Assembly: GCA_017506865.1 (NCBI GenBank)
Contig: JAFCMP010000001.1
Coordinates: 620,001-684,000, forward strand
DNA: 64,000 nt
Direction of reading: 5' to 3'
Origin: Tribonema minus
Lineage: Eukaryota > Sar > Xanthophyceae > Tribonematales > Tribonemataceae
This document shows positions 35,601 through 48,400 of this stretch, piece by piece. Made by a program: the position numbers and the translations under genes. Under the pieces are notes generated by a model. That model made no database searches. It had not been told where the DNA came from and was given only the letters and a program-made list of their open reading frames with translations. The number at the start of each line of letters is the position of its first letter. The first letter of the stretch is position 1.

Positions 35601-38600
35601 GGACGACCCGCCCGTCGTCGTCGCCAGGGCCGTCACCGTCGCCGCCGCCGTCGCCACCAAGGTGGGTGGGTACACTGAAGTGGGTGGGTATGCTGCGAGT
35701 GCGTTCGAGGGGGGCGTGGTGCGGGTTTGACAGCGCGCGGTACGCCAGGGTGGCAGTGACAGATTATGGTAGTTGAAGTTGAAGTTTGTGATGCTGCGTA
35801 GCCCGTCACAGGCGCTGTCGTCGCACGAGCGCGTCCTTGTGCGCACCATGCCAGTACATCGGTCACCATCGGTCACAGCCTAGGACCAGTGTCACAGCTG
35901 TATTTGTGCATCAAGGGCAATCCTTCCAAGTACGTGACTTGCATCCACCACAAAACCACATTCACCTATAACGTTAGCATCAGCATTCAAAGGCTTTCGC
36001 ATGGGCAGCCCCGCTTGAGTGGCTTTGGCAGCGGCAACGCCGGCGGCACTGCGCCACAACTCTCATCACGTACAGCCATGTATGAGCGCCATAACGCTGC
36101 TCAGAGATGTTCCCAAGGTGCCACGGCTCCGCATTGAACCCCCCCCCCCCCCCCCCTTCTCCCTATGCGCCGACGCGACACCCCCGCGCAGATCTGCGGC
36201 AACGGCACCGACGTCGACGCCGGCGACTCCGTCCGCAACTACTACATCAGCACGGCGCCGTCCAGCGGCAAGCTCTACTACGTCGTCGACGGCGCCGTCA
36301 CCATGACGGAGGCGAGCGCGGCAAGCAGCGCGGCGGCGTGGTTCGGCGCCGCGCAGGCGTGCATCGGCTACCGCTACACGGGCGCCGCGCGCCCCGACGC
36401 CGCCACGGGGCTCATCGGCTTCGACGGCTTCACGTACGCCGGCGCGGACAATGCGACGCGCGCGTCCGTGCCCGCGGCCGTCAACATAACGCTGGTCAGC
36501 CCGCTGCACTCCGGCGGTGAGTGGCGGCGGCGGCGGCGCGCGCGCGTCGGTGACAGCTCGGTGCTTCTGCCAGCAGCGGCAGCTTGCGTGCCGAATAGCT
36601 TTCGCGTGCGGCCCTTCGTGCAGCTGAATGAGTTGATTTCTGCGTTTTGAGCGTTGGAGCGACGACGCGTTGGTTGGAGCACTGCTGCATTGGCAGCCTG
36701 ACGGCGCGCACCTGTCTGAGCCGTGGTGCAGCACGGTGCACGCCATGTGAAGACGCGACGCTGCGGCGAGGACACGCCTTCCGCACCAGTGCTCCGAGGC
36801 AGATACTGCTACGGCCACGACTGTGCCTTGCCCTCCCCCCCGCGCCCTCCCCTCATTCATACTTCGACACATGGAGCATGGCAAATGACTCCGGAGCAAC
36901 TATGAAGCACCAACGCCGCGTACCTATGTGTAACGTCTGGCTGCATTCAAGGCCCATCCGGCCGCGGCAGCAGCAGCACCAGCACATCTCACCCACGCCT
37001 ACACCCTCCTCCCCCCCCCCCCCCCCCCCCCTCCCTCATTCCCCCCCCCCCCGCAGACGGCACGGCCAACAAGACCTGGACCGTCCCGGAGGACGCGGAG
37101 TCGAGCCTGCGCCTGTACGGCACCGACACGAGCGACGCGCCGCGCGCGCTCGCCTTCCACATCACCGCCGTCCCCGCCGTCGGCGACCTCCTCGACGCCG
37201 CGACGGACCGGAAGCTGCGCGCCGGCGACAAGCTCACAGCGCTGCTCAGCGCGCCGTACGGCGCCGGCGTGGAGGTGAAGTATCGCCCCCCCGCGGACTT
37301 CTTCACGACCCCCACGGTGAACGCCAGTGGCGCAGAGCTCGCGGGCACCGGCGCCATGAACTTCAGCTACTACGTCGCGCTCGCGGGGGACGCGCTGTAC
37401 CGCGCGCCGGAGGCGGCGGCGGTGCTGAGCGTTGTCAATGTGAACGACGCGACGGCGCTCGCGTGCCCCGACGCCGAGTTCTCCGTGGCCGCCGCGGGCA
37501 AGTACGCGTACGACACGGACTTTGAGACGCCCGTCGCGGACCGCGCGTTCCTGAGAGGTGCGTCAGCTTCTTGAAGAGGAGCGTCACAGGGGCGGCTACT
37601 TCAATATGTGTAGTGGGTGTTTGGTGGGGAAGCTACATACATGCCGCCGCCGACTGCGCGTTCTCGGCGAATGGTGAGCAATGTCACGGCCATGGCTATC
37701 ATTCGTAGCTGTGCGCCAAAAGGTTTGCGAGTGGTCAAGGGCTTTTTCGACGCGCGTTGCAGGCTGTGAGTATTAGGCTGGTGGGTGCTTAAGACGCAAT
37801 GGCGACATCTCCAGCTGAATCTTGAAGCACCCGCCTGCGGCCGTGCTAACTTCACGTGCGCTCGCACTGTGTGACCAATGTGCGCTCAGCAACCGTTTGC
37901 AATGTACGCCGCCGGCATGCAAACTTTGAGGGGCCTGCATGTTTATGACTCCATTGAAGCTGCGCGTGGCAGAGAGAGCGTCTTTGCTTCTATTGTGTTC
38001 CAGCAAGCCCGTGCACTTGCTGGTGAAAGTAGTCAGATCCCCAGCACTTCAAAGCATGCGTGCTGATTGCTGTGAAAGGCCTGTACCTGTGTTCAACCCT
38101 AGCAGCAGCGCCGGGCTGTTTTTTGTGCCTGGCGCCAAACCCTAACCCTAAGCCGCGCCATGAACTGGGGCAGCGTGCCGCAGTGCAGGCACCCCAACAC
38201 ACTGACAAACCAGGGTTGCTCTGACTCTCGTGTGATATTTGAACCCTAGCCCTAATACCTGCTGCGCGTCGCTGCGCCGTGCAGGTGGTGACTCATCACG
38301 ACTTCTGTACCTCAACCCTTAAGTCAAACCCTAGAACCTGCCGTGCGCAACCCTAGACTCGAACCCTACTGTATACCTGACCCACGCCATGCCGTACTGT
38401 ACCTTAACTTTAAGCTCAAACCCGAAGTAGCGCCTGTCGTGCACAACCTTAAACTCAAACCCTATCACCAAACCCTACCACCTGCCGCCGCGCTCCGCGC
38501 TGCACGCAGGCTTTGCGCTGGGCGACGCCGACGCCGGCGTGGACCTCATTCGCGTGACGGTCGCGGCCACGAAGGGCGTGGTCTCGCTGCAGCCGGACCA

Positions 38601-40410
38601 GCTCGGGAACCTCGACTTCACGAGCACCGCGCTGTGCTTCGGCGAGCGCGACTGGCGCTGCGCGGGCAACGGCATCAACGACGCGACCGTGACCTTCGTC
38701 GCGCCGCCCGCCGCCGCCGCCGCCGCGCTCGACGGCCTGCGCTACCAGAGCGACGCCGCCGGCGTGACGGACGCCGTAACCGTCACCGTGTACGACGGCT
38801 CCGGCGGCGCGCTGGGCGCGGACTGCATCGCGGACGCGCACTTCACCTCGAATTCGACGCGCGACGGCTGCCTGAGGAGCACGTGCGCCGTGACGGTGAC
38901 GGTGGCGAAGGAGCCGGGGGGCGGCGGGGGGGGGCTGGGGGGGATCGCGTCGGCGAACGGCGGCGTGTTCTCGGCGATGCCGCTGCAGGTGGGGGGGCGG
39001 CGCGCAGGCGAACGCGTGGCAGTGCTCAGATGCTCGTGCGACAGCGCCGCTCCAAAAGCCAATTGTTTGGAAAGCAACACACCCTGTTAGGAGGCTCGCA
39101 TGGCAGCGCTCAGGAGCGGCGCAATGCAGCGCTCAGAGCGGCATGTTGCTCAGAGCAATGTGGCAGCGCTCAAAGCAACATGTGACAATGCTCAGAGCAA
39201 CATGTGGCACAGCTCAGAGCAACGGGCAGCAGCGAACAGCGTTATTTGTGCTGCGCGGCTGCTGCTGCTGCTGCTGCTGCTCTGCTGCTGGAGAGCAGAA
39301 GCCGCTGCGCCGTCGAATGACGCGTGATACCATCGCACCCCCCATCGCCGCCGCGCTGCGCTGCCGCCTGCAAGACACGGCCCCGCTTTGATCTCTCGCA
39401 AAGAAGCACAAGCTACTAGACGCGCCTGCCGCACCTCTAAACCCTGCTGTATGAACTGTGCCCGCTGCCCTCGCAGGCATGGATAGGAATTGCTGCAGGG
39501 GCGGTACTTGTGATTGGCGTCGGCGCCAAGCTCCTGTTCTTCAGCAAAGCCGCCGCCAGCGGCAGCGCCAACAGTGCCGACGGTTTCGCAGCGATGATGC
39601 AGCAGCCCGGGGCCCCGGATGGCGGCTACGGCGGGGGGGCGCCTCCCGACCCCTTTTCCCCTGTGCACGCTCACAAGCCGTGGATCGACATGGCGCAGGT
39701 GACGATCCGCAAATGTCAGGCCGCTCTTCTCTACGCTTTGAAGTACTGAGTCGTCTTCAAAATCCCGTTTCTCTAAAACCTTCATGCCGTTCCTGTGAGG
39801 CAGCGCTTGGTTACGGAGCGGTTCGCGCTGCTTCACCCTCAACTTCAATGCAACGGCAGCGCTCTGAGCATATTGTAGAAGCGCACCTGCCCCCAGCCCT
39901 GCTCTCAGGCAGCGCTGCATGCGCACGTGAACACCTGCTGAAGTCGTACGCTGACCTCCCCCACCCCCCCCTCCCAACCCCCCATCGACGCCCCCGTGAC
40001 TACTTCTGCAGGTCGGGTTTTACGGCAACACGAGCGCACCGCACCCCTTCCACACACCACAGCCGTCGTCCCCGAGCCTGACCCCCGCGCAGTGGGGGCA
40101 GCTGCAGCAGGCACAGGCAGGCGGCATGTCGTCCCTCGCGTTCTTGCCGCAGTCCTCCATGCACGCGCGCATGCTGCCCGGCGGCGGCGGCGGCAGCGGC
40201 AGTCCGCACAGCCTGGCGCTGTCGCTGAGCACGCTGCAGCTGGGGATGCCGCACATGTCACCGGGCTTCCACAGCGGAGCGCTGTCACCGAGCCACCACG
40301 CCGGCGGCGGCGGCAGCGGCGGGGGTTTCATGGCGGGCGGGATGGGTGGCGGGTTCTCGCCGAGCGGTCACGGCAGCGTGCCGCCAGGGGGTCAGTTCTG
40401 GCGCTCCTGA
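32602..40410 (+). CDS. Single-pass surface protein: LamG/ConA-like domain plus tandem beta-sandwich repeats
   Basis: Seven exons, 32602-33500, 35121-35661, 36192-36516, 37057-37557, 38510-38988, 39477-39698 and 40012-40410, join in phase to 1,121 aa. ATG 32602 begins a signal peptide (MRVHVRALLLIAAGRGAAA). Residues ~30-300 form a laminin-G/concanavalin-A-like jelly roll (GKAGFTLEMWLSHPS, HVVVTVDLS, SYKLQLFSDYR). Residues ~330-900 contain repeats of the cadherin-like/Ig-like 'VNDAP' style (KAFNVTVLEDGM, DYESDAAANALSY, ATVTIFVTAQDDPPVVVA, TDVDAGDSVRNYYIS, KTWTVPEDAESS, VVNVNDATALA, GDADAGVDLIRVTVAA), probably calcium-binding through their Asp-rich loops. WIGIAAGAVLVIGVGAKLLF (from residue 917) is the transmembrane helix. 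The ~185-residue tail is Gly/Ser/Pro-rich. Many NxS/T sites support an extracellular position. Role, probably adhesion or carbohydrate binding, is inferred. Confidence 0.88.
38090..38508. repeat. Degenerate telomere-like CCCTAA / minisatellite block in an intron
   Basis: AAACCCTAACCCTAA at 38137 is followed by many AACCCTA words up to the acceptor (AACCCTAGCCCTAA near 38243, CAAACCCTAGAACCTG, GCAACCCTAGACTCGAACCC, CAAACCCTACCACCTGC). They lie in looser units containing GCC(G)TGC(G/A)CAACC and ACCTG. This forms most of the intron 37558-38509 before the exon at 38510. Confidence 0.7.
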
Positions 40411-42452
40411 GCGGTATGTAGTCGTCGAGTGCGGATGGAGGGCGGTATTTTGGGGCGTGTGAGGTGTGTGTGTGTCTTGGGTCATGGGGGGGATGCTGGG
40501 CCTGGCTCAGGCTGTCGCGGGGGCTGAGAGGCTATGGTGGTACAACTACCAGTGCAGCTGCCCATGCCTGCACGCGTGATTCAGCCTGGGTATAGGAACA
40601 TACCAGTGGCGTCACTTCAAGGTCCAGTTTTAGTTGCCCTCGCTTGGTCCGCCTGGTCAATCAGCAGTTTGAAGCCCCCTCATTTCGACTCGGGGGTGGA
40701 CTTTAGTTGAGTGCAAAGGGAGACACAACTTGAAGGCACCCTGACTCGGATCCAGAAATGTGGTCTGGTCAGGTCCAACACACCTCGTAGCAGTCTAGTT
40801 TGAAACTGCCAAGACAACCTAGGGCTGCTGAGGGCATCAGCACGGATATGTCATGGTTGAGCACTGCCAGCTCTTCAACTTCACTTCCCGCCACTGGCAG
40901 AGGTCATAGTTCAACCCCTGGTTGAAGTGTAAGAGTCACAGGGGTTGGAGTCGCTCACAAAGCTCCTGGTCTTGACGCTCAATGTTCCACATTCACTGAG
41001 CGGAGGATGGCATATCCCTCAAGATGAGCCGCAGCCGCCCCTCACATGGGTCTCAGCATGAGGGCGTTTGGGGACACGTTGCGACCGTCTGAGAACCTAC
41101 ATTTACCTCTGCAGGTTATAGTGTCAAACAAAAAAGGGCACATGGCAGTGTGCTAAGCCTCGGCCACCTTCACAACACGTCAGCTGTGGTGGCAGCAAGG
41201 TAGAGTCCTGCTAGGCCCAGGCCTGTCTATCGACGCAAGGGACAGAAGATGCCTCACGTCTGATCGTTCTTAGACCGCACAAGGGATATTGAACTGGCAA
41301 TCAGCTCTGGAGCTCATGAGTGTAATCTGTCTCGGGAGCTTGTGATGTGCCATGGTGAGAGCAGACGTGGGGTCAATCCTTGAAACCACGCGCACACACT
41401 TGCGAGTGACTTGTTGAGCACTGTTGCTGCAGTGCTGTACCTTTTCAAAAAACAAGCTTCGCACCATAGCATCTGGGATATGTGTCTCTGTCTGCCTGCA
41501 GTGCTTGTGACACCATTGCAACAGCAGCTCAGGTGAGTCAAGTGCACCGGGCCCAAGAGTGCCTTATAGTCCCCTGTCACGCTGACATTTAGCCATAGAG
41601 CTTGTTTGCCTGTGGTGCTGTCCCTACTCGCTAGTTTGCTTGCATGACAGCGCCACACGCTCATATGATAGGGGCCAGGCTATTGCGCATATGGCAACCG
41701 AAGCAGCACCAACCGCGGTCGTACTGCTCTTTTCCACACATCTGCAGGCAGGTGCCTACACTTCTCATCTCCCGGCAGCGCAGCACTAACCTGTTGACTT
41801 AAGTAGCAATCATGATGGACAAGGCGCGTTGACTGCCTGCCGCTCCTGCAGTAGGTGTGCGCTGATTGCATGGCTGTGGCAGTTGATGCAAGTGTGGCCT
41901 CACTGTCAAACAAATCAGAAGTGATTGAATGCAACTTTCTAGTTGTGAATGTGCTGGCAGAGCTGAAAAGGCGTGGCGCAAACTGGGTCGCGCCTTGCAC
42001 TCTTCGCTGAGCACTTGTGTAGGGTCAGGGGATTGCCAGCTTTACAACAGAAGGGGGTAAAATTCATTTCCGGAAAAGTGAAGGATCCTTGCCGTTTTCA
42101 CCATACAGAATGCTCACGCTTGCATTGGCACTGGCACGGCACGTCTTGGATGAGAAATGAAGGTCACGACCTGCAATTAGGACTCTTCTAGATTCTGGAT
42201 GCCAGAAGAGGCGTAATTACAGTCGTGATGTCATCCCACTTCAGAATCACTTTTTCCAGCTCGTTGCAACCAGGAGAGAAGCGGGTGAGAGGACTGCAAG
42301 TCAGCCAACGAAAGTTTGCATCTTTGCAATACCGTTCTGCTTGCTAGTGATGCACATCACGTCTTGATCCACCACTACTGCTGTCGATTGTACTCGTTTG
42401 TTCTCACACGCGTCCTGTTTCGTTGCTGACGCGCCGCGCAGGCGTCGTGAGC
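40411..42452. other. 2-kb intergenic region
   Basis: The 3' flank of the LamG-like gene and the promoter side of the plastid gene. Open frames are short and without motifs. A CGCGCAG just before ATG 42453 could be an acceptor, so a 5' UTR intron for the next gene is possible. Confidence 0.45.
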
Positions 42453-45400
42453 ATGAGGGCCTCTCTTCTCTGCGCTGCCGCCGCAATGGCGGCCATGATT
42501 GGCGCAGACGCCTTCACCACGAGCTTGCCTCGCTCAGCCGCGGTCAACAGGCGCTCTCATCGCTCTGTCTGCCGCATGAGCTCCGGCGACAACGGCGACT
42601 TAAAGGTGTCCAGCAAGAACGCCATCGCAGCAGCAATGGCGGTTCTTGTCCTTGGCGGCAGCCCAGCACTCAACTCATTGCCACTCTTCAATGTGCCCGT
42701 GGCGGAAGCCGCCACCTCCACTGCCACCAAGGAAGCAGCAGCTGAGCTCAAGTCATTGCTTGGCGACACCAAGTACGAGGGCACAGCTGCGAGCAAGGAG
42801 GCACCCAAGGCCGCTGCTTCCGCTCCTGCAGTCCCTGCGAAGGTGGCAGCTCCGGCTGCGCCCAAGCCAGTAGCCCCTCCCAAGGCAGTGACGCCCGCAG
42901 CGCCGAAGCCCGCTGCACCGAAGCCGGCTGCACCCAAGCCGGTATTCAAGCCTGCACCGAAGAAGGACGCTGCGAAGGAAGCGGCCGCAGCAAAGGCGAA
43001 GGCTGCTCAGGCGGAGGCTCTCAAGAAGGCTGAGGAGGCAAAAAAGGCTGCAGAGGAGGCCAAGGCACTGGAGCTCAAAAAGCTGAAGGTGACGACCGAG
43101 TCCGAATGTGGCTATGTGTTATATGCATGATGCATTAAGCGCGTGCAATGCAGGCGGCTCCGCCTCATGAATACTCATGGTGTTCCATCATTTCTGGTAG
43201 CTATCGTTGGGTGCTGTCGGCCCCTGACAGTAGATGAGTGTAGCCAGCAACAGGCAAGTATGGGCAGCACGCACCTGCGGGACTGGACATTCCGCAAAGA
43301 CAGTGGCTTTTGTGGTCTACTTGCCTCGAGGTGCCAAGATTCCGTTGCATGTGTGACAGCGTATTCATGATCAGGGTACCAGGCCATCACAACTGCAAGC
43401 AAGCGGCGAAACAAAATTATGTGATTCAATGTAGCAACACCAAGGCATAGTGTGCATAGCACTCGCAATTATGCCCGTATGTACGTACCACAGACTCAAC
43501 ATGGTACTTTTCAGTACAAACTGTCAATAAAACATTGGATTCGCTAATCATGCACGGGGTAAGTGACAGTATGGACGCAAGACTCGAGACAATATGCCGT
43601 CTCTCGTCGGCACCCGCATCCTGTTACCGCAGACAAGCACGGGCGACCGATGAGCCCTAGGCCGAGGGAGCCATGCTACGGTGCATGTCGGGTCAGGGTC
43701 AGGAATATGGTTATAGCACTACAACCTTAATGAGCCATGCCACCATAGCAGCGCTTCCAACGTGCATCGCGCCGCATGTCAATCACGGCAAAACCGCGAA
43801 TGCGCGCTTGCACCGCATGCAGGACGACATCACGCGCGCGCGCACGAGCAACTTTGTCGTGCCCGCGCCCACCAAGACGGAGCTGTCGATGCGCAAGGCG
43901 GGCACCAAGGCGATCGTACGGACGAAGGAGGACGCGGAGCTGGACAAGGTGCGGACGTCCAAGACGCTCGCCGCGACGGGCGTGCGCGCGCTGGAGCGGG
44001 AGGTGAGCAACGCAGGGGGGTTTGGGGGGGTAGGGTAGGTACATGTGTGGAGCTGGAGAAGGTGGAGAAGGTGCGGACGTTTGAGTAGCTCGCCGTGACA
44101 GGTGTGCGCGCGCCAGAGAGGGAGCAACCCAGGGGGGTTTGGAGGTATCAGGTAGGTGTACCTGCAAAGCTGGACAAGTCGCAGGTGTCTAAGGGCGCAT
44201 GACGCGCGCGCTGGAGAGGGCGGTGAGCAATCCAGGGGGTTTCCGGGGGTAGGGTAGGTACAGGTGCGGAGCGGAACGAGGCGCAGCTTCCAAGTCTCTC
44301 GCCGCGACGGCCGTGTTGTGAGGAGACTATGGGGGAGAGCAGGTGTGGTGTGGAGGTGATGGACACACTTGTTTGGGACCAAAACGTTTGCAGAAAGCTG
44401 TAGTGTGCAAACTTTTTTTTACTGCTTGTCTGTAGAAAGTTTGTGTGCATCTGTCGTGGCACAACCGTGCTTGCTGAGTCAGCAACGGCGTCAGTGCTTA
44501 GTGCCTACAACTCATGTGTATTGCATGACGCAACACTTTGGTCGGCCATCGCCCATTGCTCTGTGTTCAGTTGCCATCGTCCTGGAGCTTGTGCGAGCAC
44601 GCAGAATAAACTCCTGCTAAGGGCAGGATGCAAACGAACCATTGCTTTGTTTGTTCCAGCATGTCGGTGGGACGAAAGAGTGCAGCACCCAGCTGTCGGT
44701 GGGACAAAGGAGTGCAGCACGGACTTGCTAGAGTACTTTTTAGTATGGTCAAGCACGTGCACAGTCATCTACAGGCATCTGTATCATTGTAATGCGCCTT
44801 CTCGCATTGACAAAGGTGGCGTGCACAATGTTAACACGCCAATGTGCCACCCTGCACTCCTTCCTTGCAGCAAGAGAGGCCGTCTTTTTAAGTTGAAACT
44901 TCAACTGCAATCTCTTGTTGAAGTACGGGCACCATTTGAAATTTATGCATGCTGACTTGTGCATGCAAGTGAGATGCGCTGTGAGATACTCTCTGGAGAA
45001 GCCCCCTGTCATCTCGCATCTGTTGATCACAGCAGCCCTGTCAGCGCTGCGTGTTATTCGCCCTGATGGGCACCGCCGAGTGGTCTCTGCTGAGCGTACG
45101 AGCCAAACCGTATCTACGCGCATTGTGCATACAGAAGGAGCTCTGACCCACCAATCTATCACATAATAAATGCTTCCCCCTCCCCCCCATTGAATGTTGC
45201 TTGGCCAGGTGGACGCCACAAAGAAGTCCCTGTCGAGCGTCGAGGCGTCCATCAAGTCCAACGAGGCATCGCTCACCGCCGTCACCAAGAAGCTCTCCAA
45301 GGCCAAGGCGCGCAGCGACGCGATAGACCTCGAGACGGAGCAGGCGGCGCTGCGCGCAAAGCTCGGGCAGGAGAAGGCGCAGCGCGCGACGCTGCAGAAG

Positions 45401-48400
45401 GCGCTCAAGTCGCGCGGCGACGCGCTGACTGCCAAGGGGAAGGAGTTGCGGGGGCTGGAGAAGGCGGAGGCGCAGGCGGCGAAGGCGGCGGGCGCGAAGC
45501 GCGCGGCCATCATTAAGGCGGACGCCGAGGCGCAGGCGAAGCGCGTCGCGCAGGCAAGTCACCGTTTGTTAACCTTTTTGTATGTGCATTTTTCACAAAC
45601 AAGTTAACGTGTGGAGAGACGTCGGTTGCAGTCATGCGAGATTTTCCGCCTGAATTTCGCTGCGATCGTTACGGCGGACGCGGAGGCGCCGGCGGAAGCG
45701 AGTCGCGCAGGCACGCCACCGTTTGCGCATGGGGCGTCACCATGTGAAGCGTGCGGCGGAGTGTTGACGCTCAGGCGCAGGTGAAGCGCGCCATGCAGCG
45801 AGCTTTTGGCGCCAACGCACTTGAAATTGGTACTGCGTGCGGTACAAGCCCACGCGCCACCGGCCGGTAAAGGCCGCAACTGACCTGCCCTGAAGTGTGT
45901 GTTGGTTCTTCTGCGGTGCCCTTTGGTGCTCTTCAGTGGGCAATGAGGGAAGTACATTGCATAACGAGGGTTTTCCGCACTGCTGATCGGAGCTGTGGCG
46001 AATCCTGACCCTCACCATAACGGTGGTCTGAAATCAGTGCGGATGTAGTGCCAAGTGACCTGAGAGCGCATGGCGGATGATACTGGCAACAGCCGGCGCC
46101 GGGAGCGGTAGTAGCACACTCATGTTGCCAAACTGCGAGGTTGTAGCGAAGTGCGCACTCATCATTGCAATCAATGCTCATCACAGAGCAGTACAGTACC
46201 CACTGTGCAGTGCAGTTCATTTTGACGGCTTGTGAGCACAGAACAAGGTAGTCGATGGGCCAACATGAATTTCGACGGACGCATCATGTCTCAGGGCCCC
46301 AAATGACAGCGTGCATGTTATGCTCCCTGGCAAGTGCAGGAAAAGGCAGCAAAGGAGAAGGCCATGCAGCTCGCCAAGCAGAAGGTGGCCCGGCAGAAGG
46401 AGGCGCAGACCAAGGCGGCAGCGGAGAAGCTCAAGGAGGCGCAAAAGACCAAGCAGGTGGGATTGTATTGAAGCAGAAACGGGGGGGGGGGGGCTTGAAG
46501 CCCAATGTTCAACTTCAACTTCAAACTGCGTAGACTCCTAAAGCGCTTTGGACAAAGTTATGCCGTGGCTGCATGAAAACAGAGGTCATCAATAATGTGT
46601 TCTGAAAATTACACAGTGTGTTGTTGAGGGCGGCTGGAAGTTCAACTTCAGGTAAGGGCGGCAGCCTCAAGTTCACCTTCAAGTGGAAGCTTGGCGGCAG
46701 CAGCCTCTGCTGTAAAGGGGGTGAATGTGTACATGGTTTGTCACAACGCACACCTGGGCAGTCGCTTCTCATCACAACAGCTGGCGCTTTGATCAGGCAC
46801 TGGCAGAGCGGCGCACTCGTGTTTCACAAACTACAGCAGAGCAACACGTGTGCGTCACCTCCTGAACGGGTCACGCTGCTACAGTTGCCCTTGCTTGCGT
46901 AGCACCAAACAGCTAAGCTAACACACCACATTCCACCTCTGTGAGAGTCGAGTTGATGCGAACCGCGTTGAGGCATGGTCACCCTGCATTGTACTTCGAC
47001 AAGCAGTCACAGGACGGTGTGAGCGCGCTGGTTCTTGCGCGTCGCAAATGACGCTCACGCCCCGCTGCACTTTTGCCACCTGAGATGGAAACTGCATGGA
47101 GCCGTTCACCGCCTCTGAACCCCACACCACCCCTCCCCGTCGTCAACAAGGACCTCAGGGTCAAGCGCAGTTGCTGCATCTGCACACTCTATGGATGTAG
47201 GTATATTCAAACGTATGCTGCTGCTGCGAGGCACAGTCACACAGGGGAGTGAGCGAAGACACGAGGGGCGACGCAGGCAGTAGCGAATGCTCTCAACCGA
47301 AAACCTCAACGCAAGTTACAATACATCAATGCATCTGTATCAACATGCAAGTGTACTGTTCTGCCGCGGCAGGCCGTAGACAAGGAGCTCAAGGTCAAGC
47401 ACGCCGCATCTGCACACTGTATTCATGTCTATGGATCATACCACAGTAAATCAATGCATATATGTACCGACACGCGCTCATGCTACAGTACATCAATGCA
47501 TCTGTACCAACATGCGTATGCACTCCACTGCCGCGGCAGGCCGTGGATAAGGAGCTCAAGGTGAAGCAGGCGGCGGCGGAGAAGGCGCAGCGCGAGGCGG
47601 CGCAGCGCCTGGCGCGGGAGAAGGAGGAGCTGACACGCACAGAGGCGCGGCGCGTCGCGGGGGAGAAGGCAAAGGCGGAGGCGGAGGCCAAGCAGGCGGC
47701 GCTCAGGGCGGAGCTGCAGCAGGTGGAGGCCGCCAAGGCCAAGGTATGCATGCAGCGTAGGAAACTGCCTTGTGTTTGCCGCGACTTCAATTTCATATAC
47801 ATGTTTCACATTTTGTTAGCTCCTTGTATCAAGCGTACACGTATTCGCGCTGGTTCAGGCGGTATTGGGCAGGTTATGTGCGCGCATGTGTTCGTATCTG
47901 CGTTGCCTCCAGACGGTGTGGTGGGTGATTGGAGGCTGCAGAGGTCGTGGGCATGAGCTTGCCTCGATTACATCTCAGAGGTGTTGTTGAAGTTGGAGGG
48001 TGCGCCACTGCTTTTGCGTGGAGGCCGCCAGGGCCAAGGTACATGGAGTACACGTCATGGCGTACACACGCGCAGCGCAAGCGCCGGACTGTGTTGCAGC
48101 AACGGTGTCCAAGCTCTGAGGCGCAGTGCAGACTGAGTTCGCACATACTTTGAAGTACGATGTACATACCCCCAAAAATGCACTGGACACCCGGCCTCAC
48201 CTTGAGGCTTGATAGATAGAAGTACAAGACTATGAGTACACTTTCAAGGATATGAACAAAGGTCGCATTGCTTTAGACGGCGTTGAGTGAGTGGAGCCAC
48301 AGAGGCCAAGGAACGAGCATGCCTCAGTATACATCTCAGATGTTTTGTTGAAGTTGGGCGTTGGGGATTGCAAGCTTATCTGACATGTTGCCGTCTTGTT

